64,000 bases of DNA from Ectothiorhodospiraceae bacterium (GTDB lineage: Bacteria > Pseudomonadota > Gammaproteobacteria > Nitrococcales > Halorhodospiraceae): positions 1 through 64,000 of the forward strand of contig PUNM01000131.1 of NCBI GenBank assembly GCA_003552625.1, in the 5' to 3' direction. Every line of letters begins with the position of its first letter. Position 1 is the first letter of the stretch. Position numbers and translations under genes: made by a program. Of the stretch, positions 1-11,329 are shown piece by piece. The notes below the pieces were generated by a model. It was not told the origin of the DNA, did no database searches, and saw only the letters and a program-made list of their open reading frames with translations.

Positions 1-482
1 GGCAGCCAGTAGAACTCCACGCCGCTGATCGTCTCGTTGGGAGTGAAGTGGACGTAGGCGGCGTCGTCGGAAAGCTGCCACTGCGACTGCGGCGGGATGT
101 GCATCATGTCCGGCTCGCCGGAGGCGGCGACGTTAACGTCGCAGAACTTCTTCGCCTCGGCGATGGCCTTCTTGGACCACTGCCCGGTGTAGATGTAGTC
201 GGCGCGCTGCCCGCCACGGAGCAGGTTCATCGGAATGGCCGAGAACTGGCCAGTAGCACCGCCCTGGAGAAAGAGCACCTTATAGTTGTCCGGGATCTGC
301 AGCAGTTCCCGCAGGTCGGCCTCGGCCTTCTCGGCGATGGAGACGTACGCCTTGCCACGGTGGCTCATCTCCATGACCGACATGCCGGTGCCGTGCCAGT
401 CGAGCATCTCGTCGGCGGCCTGGCGCATCACCGCCTCGGGGAGCATGGCCGGACCGGCGCTGAAGTTGAAGACTCTACTCAT
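1..482 (-). CDS. serC: Phosphoserine aminotransferase (3' part cut by window edge)
   Basis: PLP-dependent aminotransferase that makes 3-phosphoserine from 3-phosphohydroxypyruvate (serine synthesis) and acts in pyridoxal phosphate synthesis. Reading leftwards from the ATG at 482-480, the protein begins [18 protein letters not shown], the family's signature N-terminus, and continues with [14 protein letters not shown] and [11 protein letters not shown], both typical of SerC. About 160 residues are visible; the rest, including the PLP lysine, lies outside the window. It is directly downstream of gyrA on the same strand, separated by a GC-rich hairpin. The gyrA-serC order is common in gammaproteobacteria. 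Confidence 0.95.
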   Translation of the reverse strand, partial: MSRVFNFSAGPAMLPEAVMRQAADEMLDWHGTGMSVMEMSHRGKAYVSIAEKAEADLRELLQIPDNYKVLFLQGGATGQFSAIPMNLLRGGQRADYIYTGQWSKKAIAEAKKFCDVNVAASGEPDMMHIPPQSQWQLSDDAAYVHFTPNETISGVEFYWL

Positions 483-516
483 GCGGTGATCCTCGGTTGC
501 GAAACACGAATTCCCG

Positions 517-549
517 GGGCCGCCGGGCGGCGCTGCCGCCCGGCGGCCC
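517..549 (-). terminator. GC-rich hairpin between gyrA and serC
   Basis: A perfect 15-bp stem with a 3-base loop (GCT) fills the 75-base gap between the gyrA stop and the serC start. No T-run follows on the minus strand, so it is a weak candidate for intrinsic termination. It may attenuate or stabilise the gyrA mRNA instead. Confidence 0.5.
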
Positions 550-557
550 GCGACTCC

Positions 558-3119
<2,562 letters not shown>

Positions 3120-3197
3120 GCGCTCTTCTCAAGACTCTCCGAGGGAAAGGGGCAATGGTACCATACCGCTGCCTCGGCGGGAGCGGACGGAGTCCTC

Positions 3198-4925
3198 TTG
3201 GAGTTAACCAACCAGCTGATCTTCTTTGGGGCGGCCCTGCTGCTGGTCAGCATTCTTGCGAGCATCCTCTCCGACCGCCTCGGCGCTCCAATGCTGCTGC
3301 TCTTCCTCGCGATCGGGATGGTCCTGGGCGAGGAAGGCATCTTCGGCATCGCCTTCGATGACATCCAGGCCGCCCACCTGATCGGTAGCCTCGCCCTGGC
3401 CGTCATTCTCTTCGACGGCGGCCTGCGCACACACGCCTCGACCTTCCGGGTCGCCCTCAAGCCGGCCGTGACCCTGGCCACCCTCGGCGTGGTGATCACC
3501 GCGGCGATCACCGGCGGTGTGCTTGCATGGGCCTTCGAACTCGATTGGAAACAAGGATTGCTGCTCGGCGCCATTGTCGGCTCCACCGACGCGGCAGCGG
3601 TTTTCGGGCTGCTCCACTCCCGGGGGCTTGAGCTCAAGCAGCGTGTCGCCGCCACCCTGGAGATCGAGTCCGGCTCCAACGATCCGATGGCGATCTTCCT
3701 GACCATCATGCTGGTGGAGATCCTCATCCAGGAACCGGACCTGCTCGCTGCGGCCGCCGCCCTGGAGTTCGCCCAACAGCTCGGCATCGGCGCCGTTCTC
3801 GGCGTTGCCGGCGGATGGGTGCTCACTCGCCTGATCAACGCCGTCAACCTGACGCCGGGGCTCTATCCCCTGCTCGCCCTCGGCGGCGGCCTGGCGGTTT
3901 TCGGCAGCGCAGCGGTGCTCGGCGGCAGCGGCTTTCTCGCCGTCTACCTGGCCGGGCTCATCATTGGCAACCGCCGACTTCAGGCTTCGCAGAACATTCG
4001 CCGCTTCCACGACGGCTTCGCCTGGCTCGCGCAGATCACCATGTTCGTAGTCCTCGGCCTGCTGGTGACCCCTTCGGAGCTGGTGCCCGTCGCTCTGCAG
4101 GGATTGCTCGCCGCCAGCGTGCTGATCCTGGTCGCCCGGCCCATTGCCGTGGTCACCTGCCTGGCGCCGTTCCGCTTTCCGTGGCGGGAACAGCTGTTCA
4201 TCGCCTGGGTCGGCCTGCGCGGCGCGGTCCCGATCATTCTTGGCCTTTTCCCCTTGCTCGCCGGGATCGAGCAGGCCGAGCTTTTCTTCAACGTCGCTTT
4301 CTTTATCGTGCTGGTCTCCCTGGTCGTTCAGGGCTGGACCATCGCCCCCGCCGCCCGGCTCCTGAACCTCGAAGTACCGCCGGACAGCGGCGCCGCCCAG
4401 CGCCAGGAGATCGACGTCCCGCACCAGACCGATTACGAATTCGTGGTCTACCGCATCACGGATACCGCCCCGGCGCTCTACAAGCCGGTGGAACAGCTGA
4501 CGCTGCCTGAGTCGGCCCAGGTCGTCGCTCTCTTTCGCAGCGGTGACGCCCTGAGCAAACCGCACCGCGAGGTGCTGCGCCCCGGCGATTACCTATACCT
4601 TCTCGCCTTGCCGCGGGACGTGGCTCTCTTGGACCGACTCTTCGTGGCGCCGTCCGGCCCCGCCTACCTTGAGGAGCAGCGATTCTTCGGCGAGTTCACG
4701 CTCGACGGCGCCGCGCGGCTCAGCGACGTCGCCATGGCTTACGGCGTCTCGATTCCCAGCGGCGCGCGCCCGGAGCAGTCGCTCAGCGACTACCTCCTGT
4801 GGATCTTCAACAATCGGGCCGTCGTCGGCGACCGCGTCCGCATCGACAACCTGCAGTTCACGGTACGGGAAATGGAAGCCGGCAGGATTACCAAGGTGGG
4901 CATGCGGGTCCGTCGGCCGGAGTAA
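3198..4925 (+). CDS. cvrA: CvrA/NhaP2-type K+(Na+)/H+ antiporter
   Basis: Inner-membrane CPA1 family cation/proton antiporter, expected to export K+ or Na+ in exchange for protons and so help with volume and ion balance. With a TTG start at 3198 (preceded by GGAG about five bases upstream) it is 575 residues, close to E. coli CvrA. Residues 1-390 form about 12 hydrophobic segments with the exchanger motifs FDGGLRTH and SGSNDPMA. A cytoplasmic TrkA-C-like domain (about 410-480) and a CorC/HlyC-like C-terminal domain (about 490-572) follow. No ATG lies near the homology start. It is divergent from gyrA. K+/H+ exchange would suit a halophile, but ion preference cannot be read from sequence. Confidence 0.9.
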   Translation: MELTNQLIFFGAALLLVSILASILSDRLGAPMLLLFLAIGMVLGEEGIFGIAFDDIQAAHLIGSLALAVILFDGGLRTHASTFRVALKPAVTLATLGVVITAAITGGVLAWAFELDWKQGLLLGAIVGSTDAAAVFGLLHSRGLELKQRVAATLEIESGSNDPMAIFLTIMLVEILIQEPDLLAAAAALEFAQQLGIGAVLGVAGGWVLTRLINAVNLTPGLYPLLALGGGLAVFGSAAVLGGSGFLAVYLAGLIIGNRRLQASQNIRRFHDGFAWLAQITMFVVLGLLVTPSELVPVALQGLLAASVLILVARPIAVVTCLAPFRFPWREQLFIAWVGLRGAVPIILGLFPLLAGIEQAELFFNVAFFIVLVSLVVQGWTIAPAARLLNLEVPPDSGAAQRQEIDVPHQTDYEFVVYRITDTAPALYKPVEQLTLPESAQVVALFRSGDALSKPHREVLRPGDYLYLLALPRDVALLDRLFVAPSGPAYLEEQRFFGEFTLDGAARLSDVAMAYGVSIPSGARPEQSLSDYLLWIFNNRAVVGDRVRIDNLQFTVREMEAGRITKVGMRVRRPE

Positions 4926-4973
4926 GCCGCCACACCCGCCCACCCAGAGAGGAAAGGCGGCCCGCGCCGGCCG

Positions 4974-6041
4974 CTACGCGGGATCGCTGCCCATCAGGCG
5001 AGCCATGCCGGCACGATCCGGCTGATGGACCACGCCCCGCTCCGTGACGATGACGTCGATCAGCTCCGCCGGCGTAACATCGAAGACCGGATTCCAGGCA
5101 CTCACCCCGTGGGCTTCAGGAGCGATGCGCTGGCCACCGGCGTAGAGGACCTCGGCACTCTCCCGCGTCTCGATGGGAATCTGCTCGCCGCTATCGGTCT
5201 CCAGATCCACCGTGGAGGTCGGAGCCACGACCATGACCCGCACACCGTGCTCCCGGGCGGCCAGGGCAACGGCGTACGTGCCGATCTTGTTGGCAACATC
5301 GCCGTTGGCGGCAACGCGATCGGCGCCAACAATAGCCCACTGCACCTGCCCGCTGCGCATCAAGGCCGCAGCGGCCCCGTCAGCAAGCAACGCTACAGGG
5401 ATCCTGTCCGCCGACAGCTCCCACGCGGTCAGCCGCGACCCCTGCAGCCACGGCCGGGTTTCGTCGGCAAAGACGCGCTCGATCCGGCCGTCGGCCCAGG
5501 CGGTGCGAATCACCCCCAGCGCCGTCCCCAGCCCCCCAGTGGCCAGAGAGCCGGTATTGCAGTGGGTCAGAACCCCGCTACCCGGCTGAATGAGCCCGGC
5601 GCCGGACCGGCCCATCCGCTGATTGGCCTCGATATCCTCCGCGTGAACACGGTCCGCCTCGGCGAACAGGGCGTCCGACGGGTCGGCATCCGCAGGCAGT
5701 CCCGCGGCCACACGCTCCATCCGTGCCAGCGCCCAGGCCAGGTTCACAGCCGTCGGCCGGGAGGCGCGCAGGCGTTCGAGATCAGCGCGCACCCCCTCCT
5801 GCCACCCCGAGCCATCGCGCTGCCAGGCCGCCTGTGCCGCCAGAGCTGCGCCGTAGGCGGCGGTGATTCCGATCGCCGGGGCACCGCGGACGACCATGTT
5901 GGTAATGGCGTCGGCCACCGCGGCAGCATCGGGGCACCGCAGCCAGATAACCTCGTGGGGTAGGCGTCGCTGGTCGAGCAGATGCAGCCCATCCTCATGC
6001 CACTGAAGGGCTCGCACGGTGTCGTGGGAGGCGCTAGTCAA
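4974..6041 (-). CDS. mtnA: Methylthioribose-1-phosphate isomerase
   Basis: Converts 5-methylthioribose-1-phosphate to methylthioribulose-1-phosphate in the methionine salvage pathway. The protein is 355 residues from a TTG start at 6041, chosen because GGAGGG sits nine bases upstream and the family homology begins there; an ATG further upstream (6143) would add an unrelated stretch. Family motifs are [10 protein letters not shown], the catalytic-Cys region [12 protein letters not shown] and the [16 protein letters not shown] segment with the catalytic Asp. It is divergent from the methylthioadenosine deaminase gene, so a shared regulatory region and pathway are likely. It converges on cvrA. 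Confidence 0.95.
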   Translation of the reverse strand: MTSASHDTVRALQWHEDGLHLLDQRRLPHEVIWLRCPDAAAVADAITNMVVRGAPAIGITAAYGAALAAQAAWQRDGSGWQEGVRADLERLRASRPTAVNLAWALARMERVAAGLPADADPSDALFAEADRVHAEDIEANQRMGRSGAGLIQPGSGVLTHCNTGSLATGGLGTALGVIRTAWADGRIERVFADETRPWLQGSRLTAWELSADRIPVALLADGAAAALMRSGQVQWAIVGADRVAANGDVANKIGTYAVALAAREHGVRVMVVAPTSTVDLETDSGEQIPIETRESAEVLYAGGQRIAPEAHGVSAWNPVFDVTPAELIDVIVTERGVVHQPDRAGMARLMGSDPA

Positions 6042-6126
6042 GACGTGATACCCTCCGATCAATGGGAAACAAGCCGCCCTGGCGGCGGGATCGCGCCAAG
6101 GCAACGGTTCGGTAACGGAGCGCATT

Positions 6127-7455
6127 ATGGAACGTGTCGACACCCTGATCCATGCCCGCTGGGTTATCCCCGTCGAGCCCGCCGATACGATCCTCGAGGA
6201 TCATGCGGTGGCCATCCGCAACGGCAGCATCGTCGAACTCGGCCCGAGTGCCGAACTCAAGGCACGCTACAGCGCGGATGAGCAGCGTAATCTGGGCGAT
6301 CACGTGCTCATTCCCGGGCTAATCAACGCCCACACCCATACGTCGATGACGCTGCTGCGCGGGATGGCTGACGACCTGCCGCTGATGACCTGGCTGACCC
6401 AGCATATTTGGCCGGCCGAGCAGCGCTGGGTCAGTGAAGCCTTCGTCCGCGACGGCAGCACCCTGGCCATGGGCGAGATGCTGCGCGGCGGAGTCACCTG
6501 CTTCAACGACATGTACTTCTTCCCCGAGATCACCGGGCAGGTCGCGCAGGAGATCGGCATGCGCGCGGTGCTCGGGATGATCATTATCGGCGTCCCCAGC
6601 GCCTATGCCGACGATCTCGAGACCTATCTGAGCAAGGGGCTCGCCCTCCACGACACCTACAAGAACAACCCCCTGATCCGCACCATTTTCGCGCCGCACT
6701 CGCCCTACGCCGTGGATGAAGCATTCCTCGAGCGGGTGCGCACCTGCGCCGAGGAACTGGATATCCCGGTCCACATCCACCTTCATGAGACCGCCGACGA
6801 GGTGGAGCAGAGCCTGCGCGAGACCGGGAAGCGGCCTTTCGAACGCCTGGACGAGCTCGGGCTTGTCTCGCCGCGGCTGCTTGCGGTCCACGCCACGCAA
6901 CTGGAGGCATCCGAGATTCAGCGGCTCGCCGAGGCTGGTGCCCACGTCCTCCACTGCCCGGAAGCCAACCTCAAGCTCGCCAGCGGATTCTGCCCTGTCG
7001 CCGCGTTGCGCGAAGCCGGCGTCAATGTCGCCCTGGGCACGGACGGTGTCGCAAGTAACAACGACCTCGACCTGATCGGCGAGATGCGCACCGCAGCCCT
7101 GCTCGCCAAGGCCGTTTCCGGCGATGCCGCCGCCCTGCCCGCCGGCGAGGCGCTGGCGATGGCAACGATCAACGCCGCTCGGGCGCTGGGCATCGACGAG
7201 AGTGTCGGCTCCATTGTGCCGGGCAAATACGCCGACCTGACCGCTGTATCCCTGGCGGAACTCGACCTCCACCCGGTTTATAATCCTCTTTCACAGCTCG
7301 TCTACGCCGCGACCCGACACCACGTGACCGATGTCTGGGTCGCCGGTGAGTCCCGGGTCCAACAGGGCGAACTGACCACGCTCGATACCGCTTCGGTCAT
7401 CGAGCGTGCCGAACAGTGGCGGGAGCGCATTGTCGCTGCCCGGGACGCGTCGTAG
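6127..7455 (+). CDS. mtaD: 5-methylthioadenosine/S-adenosylhomocysteine deaminase
   Basis: Zinc-dependent amidohydrolase of the TRZ/ATZ family (442 residues) predicted to deaminate methylthioadenosine and/or S-adenosylhomocysteine. Metal ligands are visible in [18 protein letters not shown], the following HAT and [10 protein letters not shown]. The ATG at 6127 has GGAG eight bases upstream. It lies divergent from mtnA and 34 bases ahead of ubiG, a methyltransferase that generates SAH. In Pseudomonas the equivalent gene, in the same position, deaminates MTA, which fits salvage via methylthioinosine. MTA is therefore the more likely substrate, by context. Confidence 0.88.
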   Translation: MERVDTLIHARWVIPVEPADTILEDHAVAIRNGSIVELGPSAELKARYSADEQRNLGDHVLIPGLINAHTHTSMTLLRGMADDLPLMTWLTQHIWPAEQRWVSEAFVRDGSTLAMGEMLRGGVTCFNDMYFFPEITGQVAQEIGMRAVLGMIIIGVPSAYADDLETYLSKGLALHDTYKNNPLIRTIFAPHSPYAVDEAFLERVRTCAEELDIPVHIHLHETADEVEQSLRETGKRPFERLDELGLVSPRLLAVHATQLEASEIQRLAEAGAHVLHCPEANLKLASGFCPVAALREAGVNVALGTDGVASNNDLDLIGEMRTAALLAKAVSGDAAALPAGEALAMATINAARALGIDESVGSIVPGKYADLTAVSLAELDLHPVYNPLSQLVYAATRHHVTDVWVAGESRVQQGELTTLDTASVIERAEQWRERIVAARDAS

Positions 7456-7489
7456 CGAATCGCTCGCACCCAATCGAGAGCCCAGCACC

Positions 7490-8227
7490 ATGGCAAGCAA
7501 CGATCACCAGACCCCGCCGCGCAATGAAGATGCCCGGGAGACCGCACAGTTCGACGCCACCTCGGACTGGTGGGATACCGAGGGGAGCCTGAAGGCGCTC
7601 CACGACATCAATCCGGTGCGTCTCGACTGGATCGAGCAACGCCTGGGCGGGCTCAGCGGCAAGCGCATTGTCGACGTAGGCGCCGGAGGCGGCATCCTCG
7701 CTGAGGCGATGGCTCTGCGTGGAGCTCAGGTGCTGGGCATCGACACTGCCCGCCAGGCCCTGCAGGCGGCCAAGCTGCATGCCCTGGAGTCGGAAATCAC
7801 CAACGTCGACTACCGCGCTTGCACGGTGGAGGAGCTTGCCGCCGAAGTCTCTGACGGCAGCCAGCAGCCCTTCGACGCCGTCACCTGTATGGAGATGCTC
7901 GAGCACACGCCGCAGCCGAACTCCGTAGTGACAGCGTGCGCGTCACTCCTGCGCTCCGGCGGAGGCGCGTGTTTTTCGACGCTCAATCGCACGGTTACCT
8001 CCTACGCGCTGGCCATCGTCGGCGCCGAGTACATCCTCGGGCTGTTGCCGCGGGGCACGCACCAGCACAACCGCTTCATCCGGCCGGCCGAACTGGCGCG
8101 CTGGGCCCGGGATGCCGGACTGGAACTCGGCGAAGTCACCGGCCTCGGGTACAACCCTTTCACCCGCGCTGCCTGGCTCAAGCGCGACACGTCCGTCAAC
8201 TATTTTGCTCATTTCCGGAAACCATGA
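7490..8227 (+). CDS. ubiG: Ubiquinone biosynthesis O-methyltransferase
   Basis: SAM-dependent methyltransferase that performs both O-methylations in ubiquinone synthesis. The protein is 245 residues. The SAM-binding motif I is VDVGAGGGILAEAM, and FDAVTCMEMLEHTP and RGTHQHNRFIRPAEL are characteristic UbiG segments. The ATG at 7490 matches the family start; in-frame upstream codons overlap mtaD and were not used. Its stop overlaps the start of the phosphatase gene by four bases (ATGA), implying translational coupling. Confidence 0.95.
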   Translation: MASNDHQTPPRNEDARETAQFDATSDWWDTEGSLKALHDINPVRLDWIEQRLGGLSGKRIVDVGAGGGILAEAMALRGAQVLGIDTARQALQAAKLHALESEITNVDYRACTVEELAAEVSDGSQQPFDAVTCMEMLEHTPQPNSVVTACASLLRSGGGACFSTLNRTVTSYALAIVGAEYILGLLPRGTHQHNRFIRPAELARWARDAGLELGEVTGLGYNPFTRAAWLKRDTSVNYFAHFRKP

Positions 8228-8916
8228 GCGGCCCCGGCGTCCTCTTCGACCTGGACGGCACACTGGTCGATACCGCGCCCGATCTTCTCGCCTGCGTTGA
8301 TGAGATGCTGGCCGATCGTGGCCGCGTCTCGATGCCCACCGGCGCACTGCAGTCCACCGTCTCCCACGGCGCGCGGGTACTCGCCTGTCACGCCTTTTCC
8401 TTGCCCCTGGAGGCGCCGGCTGCACGGGAGCTCGAAGCGGAACTCGTGGCCCGTTACCGCCAGCGTATCGCTGCGCAGAGCCGCCCCTTCCCGGGTATGG
8501 AGCGCGTTCTCGATGCACTCGAGGAGGCCGGGATCCCTTGGGGCATCGTCACCAACAAGCCGACTGCCCTCACGGAGCCACTGCTCGAGGCCCTCGAGCT
8601 GCACCACCGCGCCAGCGTCGTGGTCAGCGGCGACACCCTTGAGCACGCCAAGCCACACCCGTTGCCGGTGCGCCACGCCGCACGAGCCCTGAACCGGGCG
8701 CCGGAAGCCTGCTGGAGCATCGGCGACGCCCGGCGCGACATCGACGCCGCCCTCGCCGCCGGCACGCGGGGCTTGGTTGCGCTCTTCGGCTATCTGCACG
8801 CCGGCGACCGTCCCCACCGCTGGGGCGCCCACGGCCTGATCCGCGAGCCGGAAGAGATCCTGCACTGGCTCCAGCTCCAACCAGCCCCTTCGCGCCAGCG
8901 GCACAGCGAGGGGTAG
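8224..8916 (+). CDS. mupP: HAD phosphatase, MupP/Gph type
   Basis: HAD-superfamily phosphatase of 230 residues. Motif I FDLDGTLVDTAPD holds the nucleophilic Asp, a Lys sits in HAKPHP, and motif IV is SIGDARRDIDAA. Sequence alone fits phosphoglycolate phosphatase (Gph). However, the position directly after ubiG, and before an SDR gene, is that of Pseudomonas MupP, which removes phosphate from N-acetylmuramic acid 6-phosphate in the AmgK/MurU wall-recycling route. The MupP call therefore rests on context; Gph remains possible. It overlaps ubiG by four bases and is six bases from the next gene. Confidence 0.75.
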   Translation: MSGPGVLFDLDGTLVDTAPDLLACVDEMLADRGRVSMPTGALQSTVSHGARVLACHAFSLPLEAPAARELEAELVARYRQRIAAQSRPFPGMERVLDALEEAGIPWGIVTNKPTALTEPLLEALELHHRASVVVSGDTLEHAKPHPLPVRHAARALNRAPEACWSIGDARRDIDAALAAGTRGLVALFGYLHAGDRPHRWGAHGLIREPEEILHWLQLQPAPSRQRHSEG

Positions 8917-8922
8917 AAGCCG

Positions 8923-9813
8923 ATGGCGGCGACACCCCCTCCGGATCGCGACACCCTCGAGCAGGCGGCGCCACCCGGGTCGAGCCTCGACTTTGTGCTG
9001 CGCCGGGTACCGGCTGGCCGGCGCAACGATGTGGCAGCGGTCGCCGCGTTCACCGGAGCAGTCCGCAGAATCCCGGCTCAAACCCAGGAGACGGCGGTGG
9101 CCCGCGCCAAGCTTCACTGGTGGCGCAGTGAGCTGGTGCGGATACTTGATGGCACGGGCGAGCACCCACTCGCTCCCGCACTGCAGCATGCAGTGACCAC
9201 CTACGCCCTTCCCGCTGCCGACCTCCGGGCTCCGCTCGACGAGACGGATCGCCGACTCGACGGTGAACTCCGCGCAGACCCCCACGAACTCACCGAGTGG
9301 GCGCGCCACTTCGGCGGCGCACCGCTGCGACTGGCCGCGCGCGTGCTGGGCGCCACCGAGACGAGCGAGCCCTACGTCACCTCGCTGGGCGCCGCCATTC
9401 TGCTGACGCGCCAACTCCGGCTCCAGGGGCTGGCGGCAAGGCGCGGGCACTCCGACCTGCCCTTGGCCACCCTCGAGTCGGCTGGGCTCTCACCAGATCA
9501 ACCCTTGCTCGGTGCCGACGGACTCCCCGCCGACGCCCTGATCACGGCCCTGAAGCAACAGACCGCGGACGTGGCAGCGCTCTTCCGGCAAGCCATCACT
9601 GAGGCACCTCGTGCCGCTTCCGAGCGGCAACGGCTGCGGCCACTGACGGCTTATGCCGCGATCCACGTCGCGCTTCTCCGGGAGATCCACCGCCGGGGCC
9701 CTGCCGAGCTTGTGCGTGGACGAATCTCGCTCCCCCCTCTGCGCAAGGCGTGGCTGGCCTGGCGGGCACGACTGTCCGATACCGAGCTTGCCTCGCTGCA
9801 GCACGGTTCGTAG
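8923..9813 (+). CDS. Squalene/phytoene-synthase-like protein lacking catalytic Asp motifs
   Basis: A 296-residue protein with the overall fold signature of the trans-isoprenyl diphosphate synthase family: an ARAKLHWWRSEL segment and the LGAAILLTRQLR helix. Where true squalene or phytoene synthases have two Asp-rich Mg-diphosphate sites, this protein has GAVRRIPAQTQ and RLQGLAARRG, with no Asp pair. It therefore looks like a non-catalytic member comparable to the NDUFAF6 complex I assembly factor group. It sits between mupP and the SDR, which are neighbours in Pseudomonas, and a perfect hairpin overlaps its stop codon. The function is unknown; a chaperone or lipid-binding role is only a guess. 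Confidence 0.7.
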   Translation: MAATPPPDRDTLEQAAPPGSSLDFVLRRVPAGRRNDVAAVAAFTGAVRRIPAQTQETAVARAKLHWWRSELVRILDGTGEHPLAPALQHAVTTYALPAADLRAPLDETDRRLDGELRADPHELTEWARHFGGAPLRLAARVLGATETSEPYVTSLGAAILLTRQLRLQGLAARRGHSDLPLATLESAGLSPDQPLLGADGLPADALITALKQQTADVAALFRQAITEAPRAASERQRLRPLTAYAAIHVALLREIHRRGPAELVRGRISLPPLRKAWLAWRARLSDTELASLQHGS

Positions 9814-9845
9814 GCTAGTCGTTTGCCCATTGACTAGCCTACGAA
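9807..9845. repeat. Perfect 14-bp inverted repeat overlapping a stop codon
   Basis: The arms TTCGTAGGCTAGTC (9807-9820) and GACTAGCCTACGAA (9832-9845) are exactly complementary around an 11-base loop. The left arm contains the TAG stop of the preceding gene. The right arm runs into the ribosome-binding region of the SDR that starts at 9858. No T-run follows, so it is not a standard terminator. It could fold over the downstream ribosome-binding site or be a protein-binding palindrome. Confidence 0.75.
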
Positions 9846-9857
9846 GGACGAGAAGCC

Positions 9858-10631
9858 GTGGCCGAGGAAACCGTGATCCGCGCCGATTACCAGCCGACTG
9901 CAGGCAGCCTGGAGGGGCGAGTGGTCCTGGTAACCGGGGCAACCGGAGCCATCGGGGAGCAGGTCTGTCGCCAGGCCGCCGCCGCCGGTGCCACTGTCGT
10001 TCTCCTGGACAAGGAGATCAAAACGCTGGAGACGCTCTACGACCGGATCGTCGGGGATCACCAGCCGGAGCCGGCCATCTACCCAATGAACCTGGAAGGG
10101 GCGACCTTCGACCACTTCCCAGAGGTGGCCCAGCGAGTCCGCGAAGGACTGGGCCGGCTCGACGGACTCGTCCACTGCGCGGCGCGCGTCGGACAAGTCG
10201 CGCCACTCGAGCTTTACGACATGGAAGCCTGGTACCGGACCCTCCAGGTGAACCTCAACGCGGCCTTCATGCTGACCCAGGCCTGCTTACCGCTGCTGCG
10301 CCAGTCGGATCAGGCATCGATCATCTTCACAACGGACGTCAGCGGGCGCAGCGGCAAGCCGTACGGGGGCGCATACACCGTCGCCAACGCCGCGCTGGAG
10401 GGGCTTATGCGGGTCCTCGCCCAGGAGACCGCCGATAACACCAGCGTGCGCATCAATACGCTGGACCCGGGCATTGTTGCCAGCAGCTTGCGCGCCGAGG
10501 AGTACCCCTGGGAGAACCCCCTGGAGCTGACCCAGCCCCAGCAAGTGGTCGGGGCCTACCTGCGCCTGCTTGGCCCAGAGGGCCGGGGCTACCACGGCCA
10601 GCAGCTCACGGTGGAGCCGGCACCCCGGTGA
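9858..10631 (+). CDS. YciK-like short-chain dehydrogenase with altered active site
   Basis: Classical-length SDR (257 residues) starting at GTG 9858, preceded by AGGACGAG. The nucleotide-binding glycine motif is intact (TGATGAIG), and the active-site serine region IIFTTDVSG is present. The catalytic YxxxK motif instead reads YTVAN: the codon at the Lys position is AAC (Asn). YciK-family proteins in this position in Pseudomonas have YGVSK as I recall it, so normal oxidoreductase activity is doubtful. The TGA stop overlaps the GTG start of the Nth-like gene. The substrate is unknown in any case. Confidence 0.82.
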   Translation: MAEETVIRADYQPTAGSLEGRVVLVTGATGAIGEQVCRQAAAAGATVVLLDKEIKTLETLYDRIVGDHQPEPAIYPMNLEGATFDHFPEVAQRVREGLGRLDGLVHCAARVGQVAPLELYDMEAWYRTLQVNLNAAFMLTQACLPLLRQSDQASIIFTTDVSGRSGKPYGGAYTVANAALEGLMRVLAQETADNTSVRINTLDPGIVASSLRAEEYPWENPLELTQPQQVVGAYLRLLGPEGRGYHGQQLTVEPAPR

Positions 10632-11329
10632 CAAACCGCGCAGACACTGCGCGCCGCCCGCTGGGGCTTACGACGGCGCGTCTCCAGGGGCTGCTCGATG
10701 AGCTCCGCCAGGCGCACGGACCGCTGAACTGGTGGCCTGCAGAGACCGCCTTCGAGGTCCTGGTCGGCGCTGTATTGACCCAGAACACCGCCTGGTCGAA
10801 CGTTGAGCAGGCGATCGATCGCCTTCGTGAGGCCGGACTGCTGGATCCGGTCGCGCTCATCGAGGCCGATCCGGAAGTGGTCGCCGAGGCGATCCGCCCG
10901 GCTGGCTATTTCAACGTCAAGACGCGCCGGCTGCGGAACCTGTGCATCACCTACCTTCAGGAAGGGTGCCTCGAGGGGATGCAGCTCCAGGAAACCGGCG
11001 TGCTTCGCGAAAAGCTGCTGGCTGTCAACGGCGTCGGGCGCGAAACCGCGGACGACATTCTCCTCTACGCCTTCCATCGCCCCGTATTCGTCATCGACGC
11101 CTACACCCGGCGGATCCTCCAGCGCCTCGGCTGGATCCAGGGAGACGAATCCTACGAGCGTTTGCGCAGCGCCGTGGAGCAAGCGCTGGGTCCGGATACC
11201 GCCGCCTTCAATGAACTCCACGCGCAGATCGTCATGCTCGGCAAGGACACGTGCCGGCCACGTCCGCGCTGTGCGCAGTGCCCACTCAGCGCTGTTTGCG
11301 CTTTCGCGAGCGCGGACGCTTCGGGCTAG
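10628..11329 (+). CDS. Endonuclease III-like DNA glycosylase (HhH-GPD)
   Basis: Base-excision-repair type protein of 233 residues from a GTG start overlapping the SDR stop. It has the helix-hairpin-helix and Gly/Pro segment (LLAVNGVGRETADDILLYA) followed by the catalytic-Asp region VIDAYTRRIL. Four C-terminal cysteines spaced C-x5-C-x2-C-x5-C match the Fe-S loop of this family. The spacing differs by one from classical Nth (C-x6), and the subfamily is the Nth-like group COG2231 rather than E. coli Nth. The last 44 bases overlap the 3' end of rluB on the opposite strand. Confidence 0.88.
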   Translation: MTNRADTARRPLGLTTARLQGLLDELRQAHGPLNWWPAETAFEVLVGAVLTQNTAWSNVEQAIDRLREAGLLDPVALIEADPEVVAEAIRPAGYFNVKTRRLRNLCITYLQEGCLEGMQLQETGVLREKLLAVNGVGRETADDILLYAFHRPVFVIDAYTRRILQRLGWIQGDESYERLRSAVEQALGPDTAAFNELHAQIVMLGKDTCRPRPRCAQCPLSAVCAFASADASG

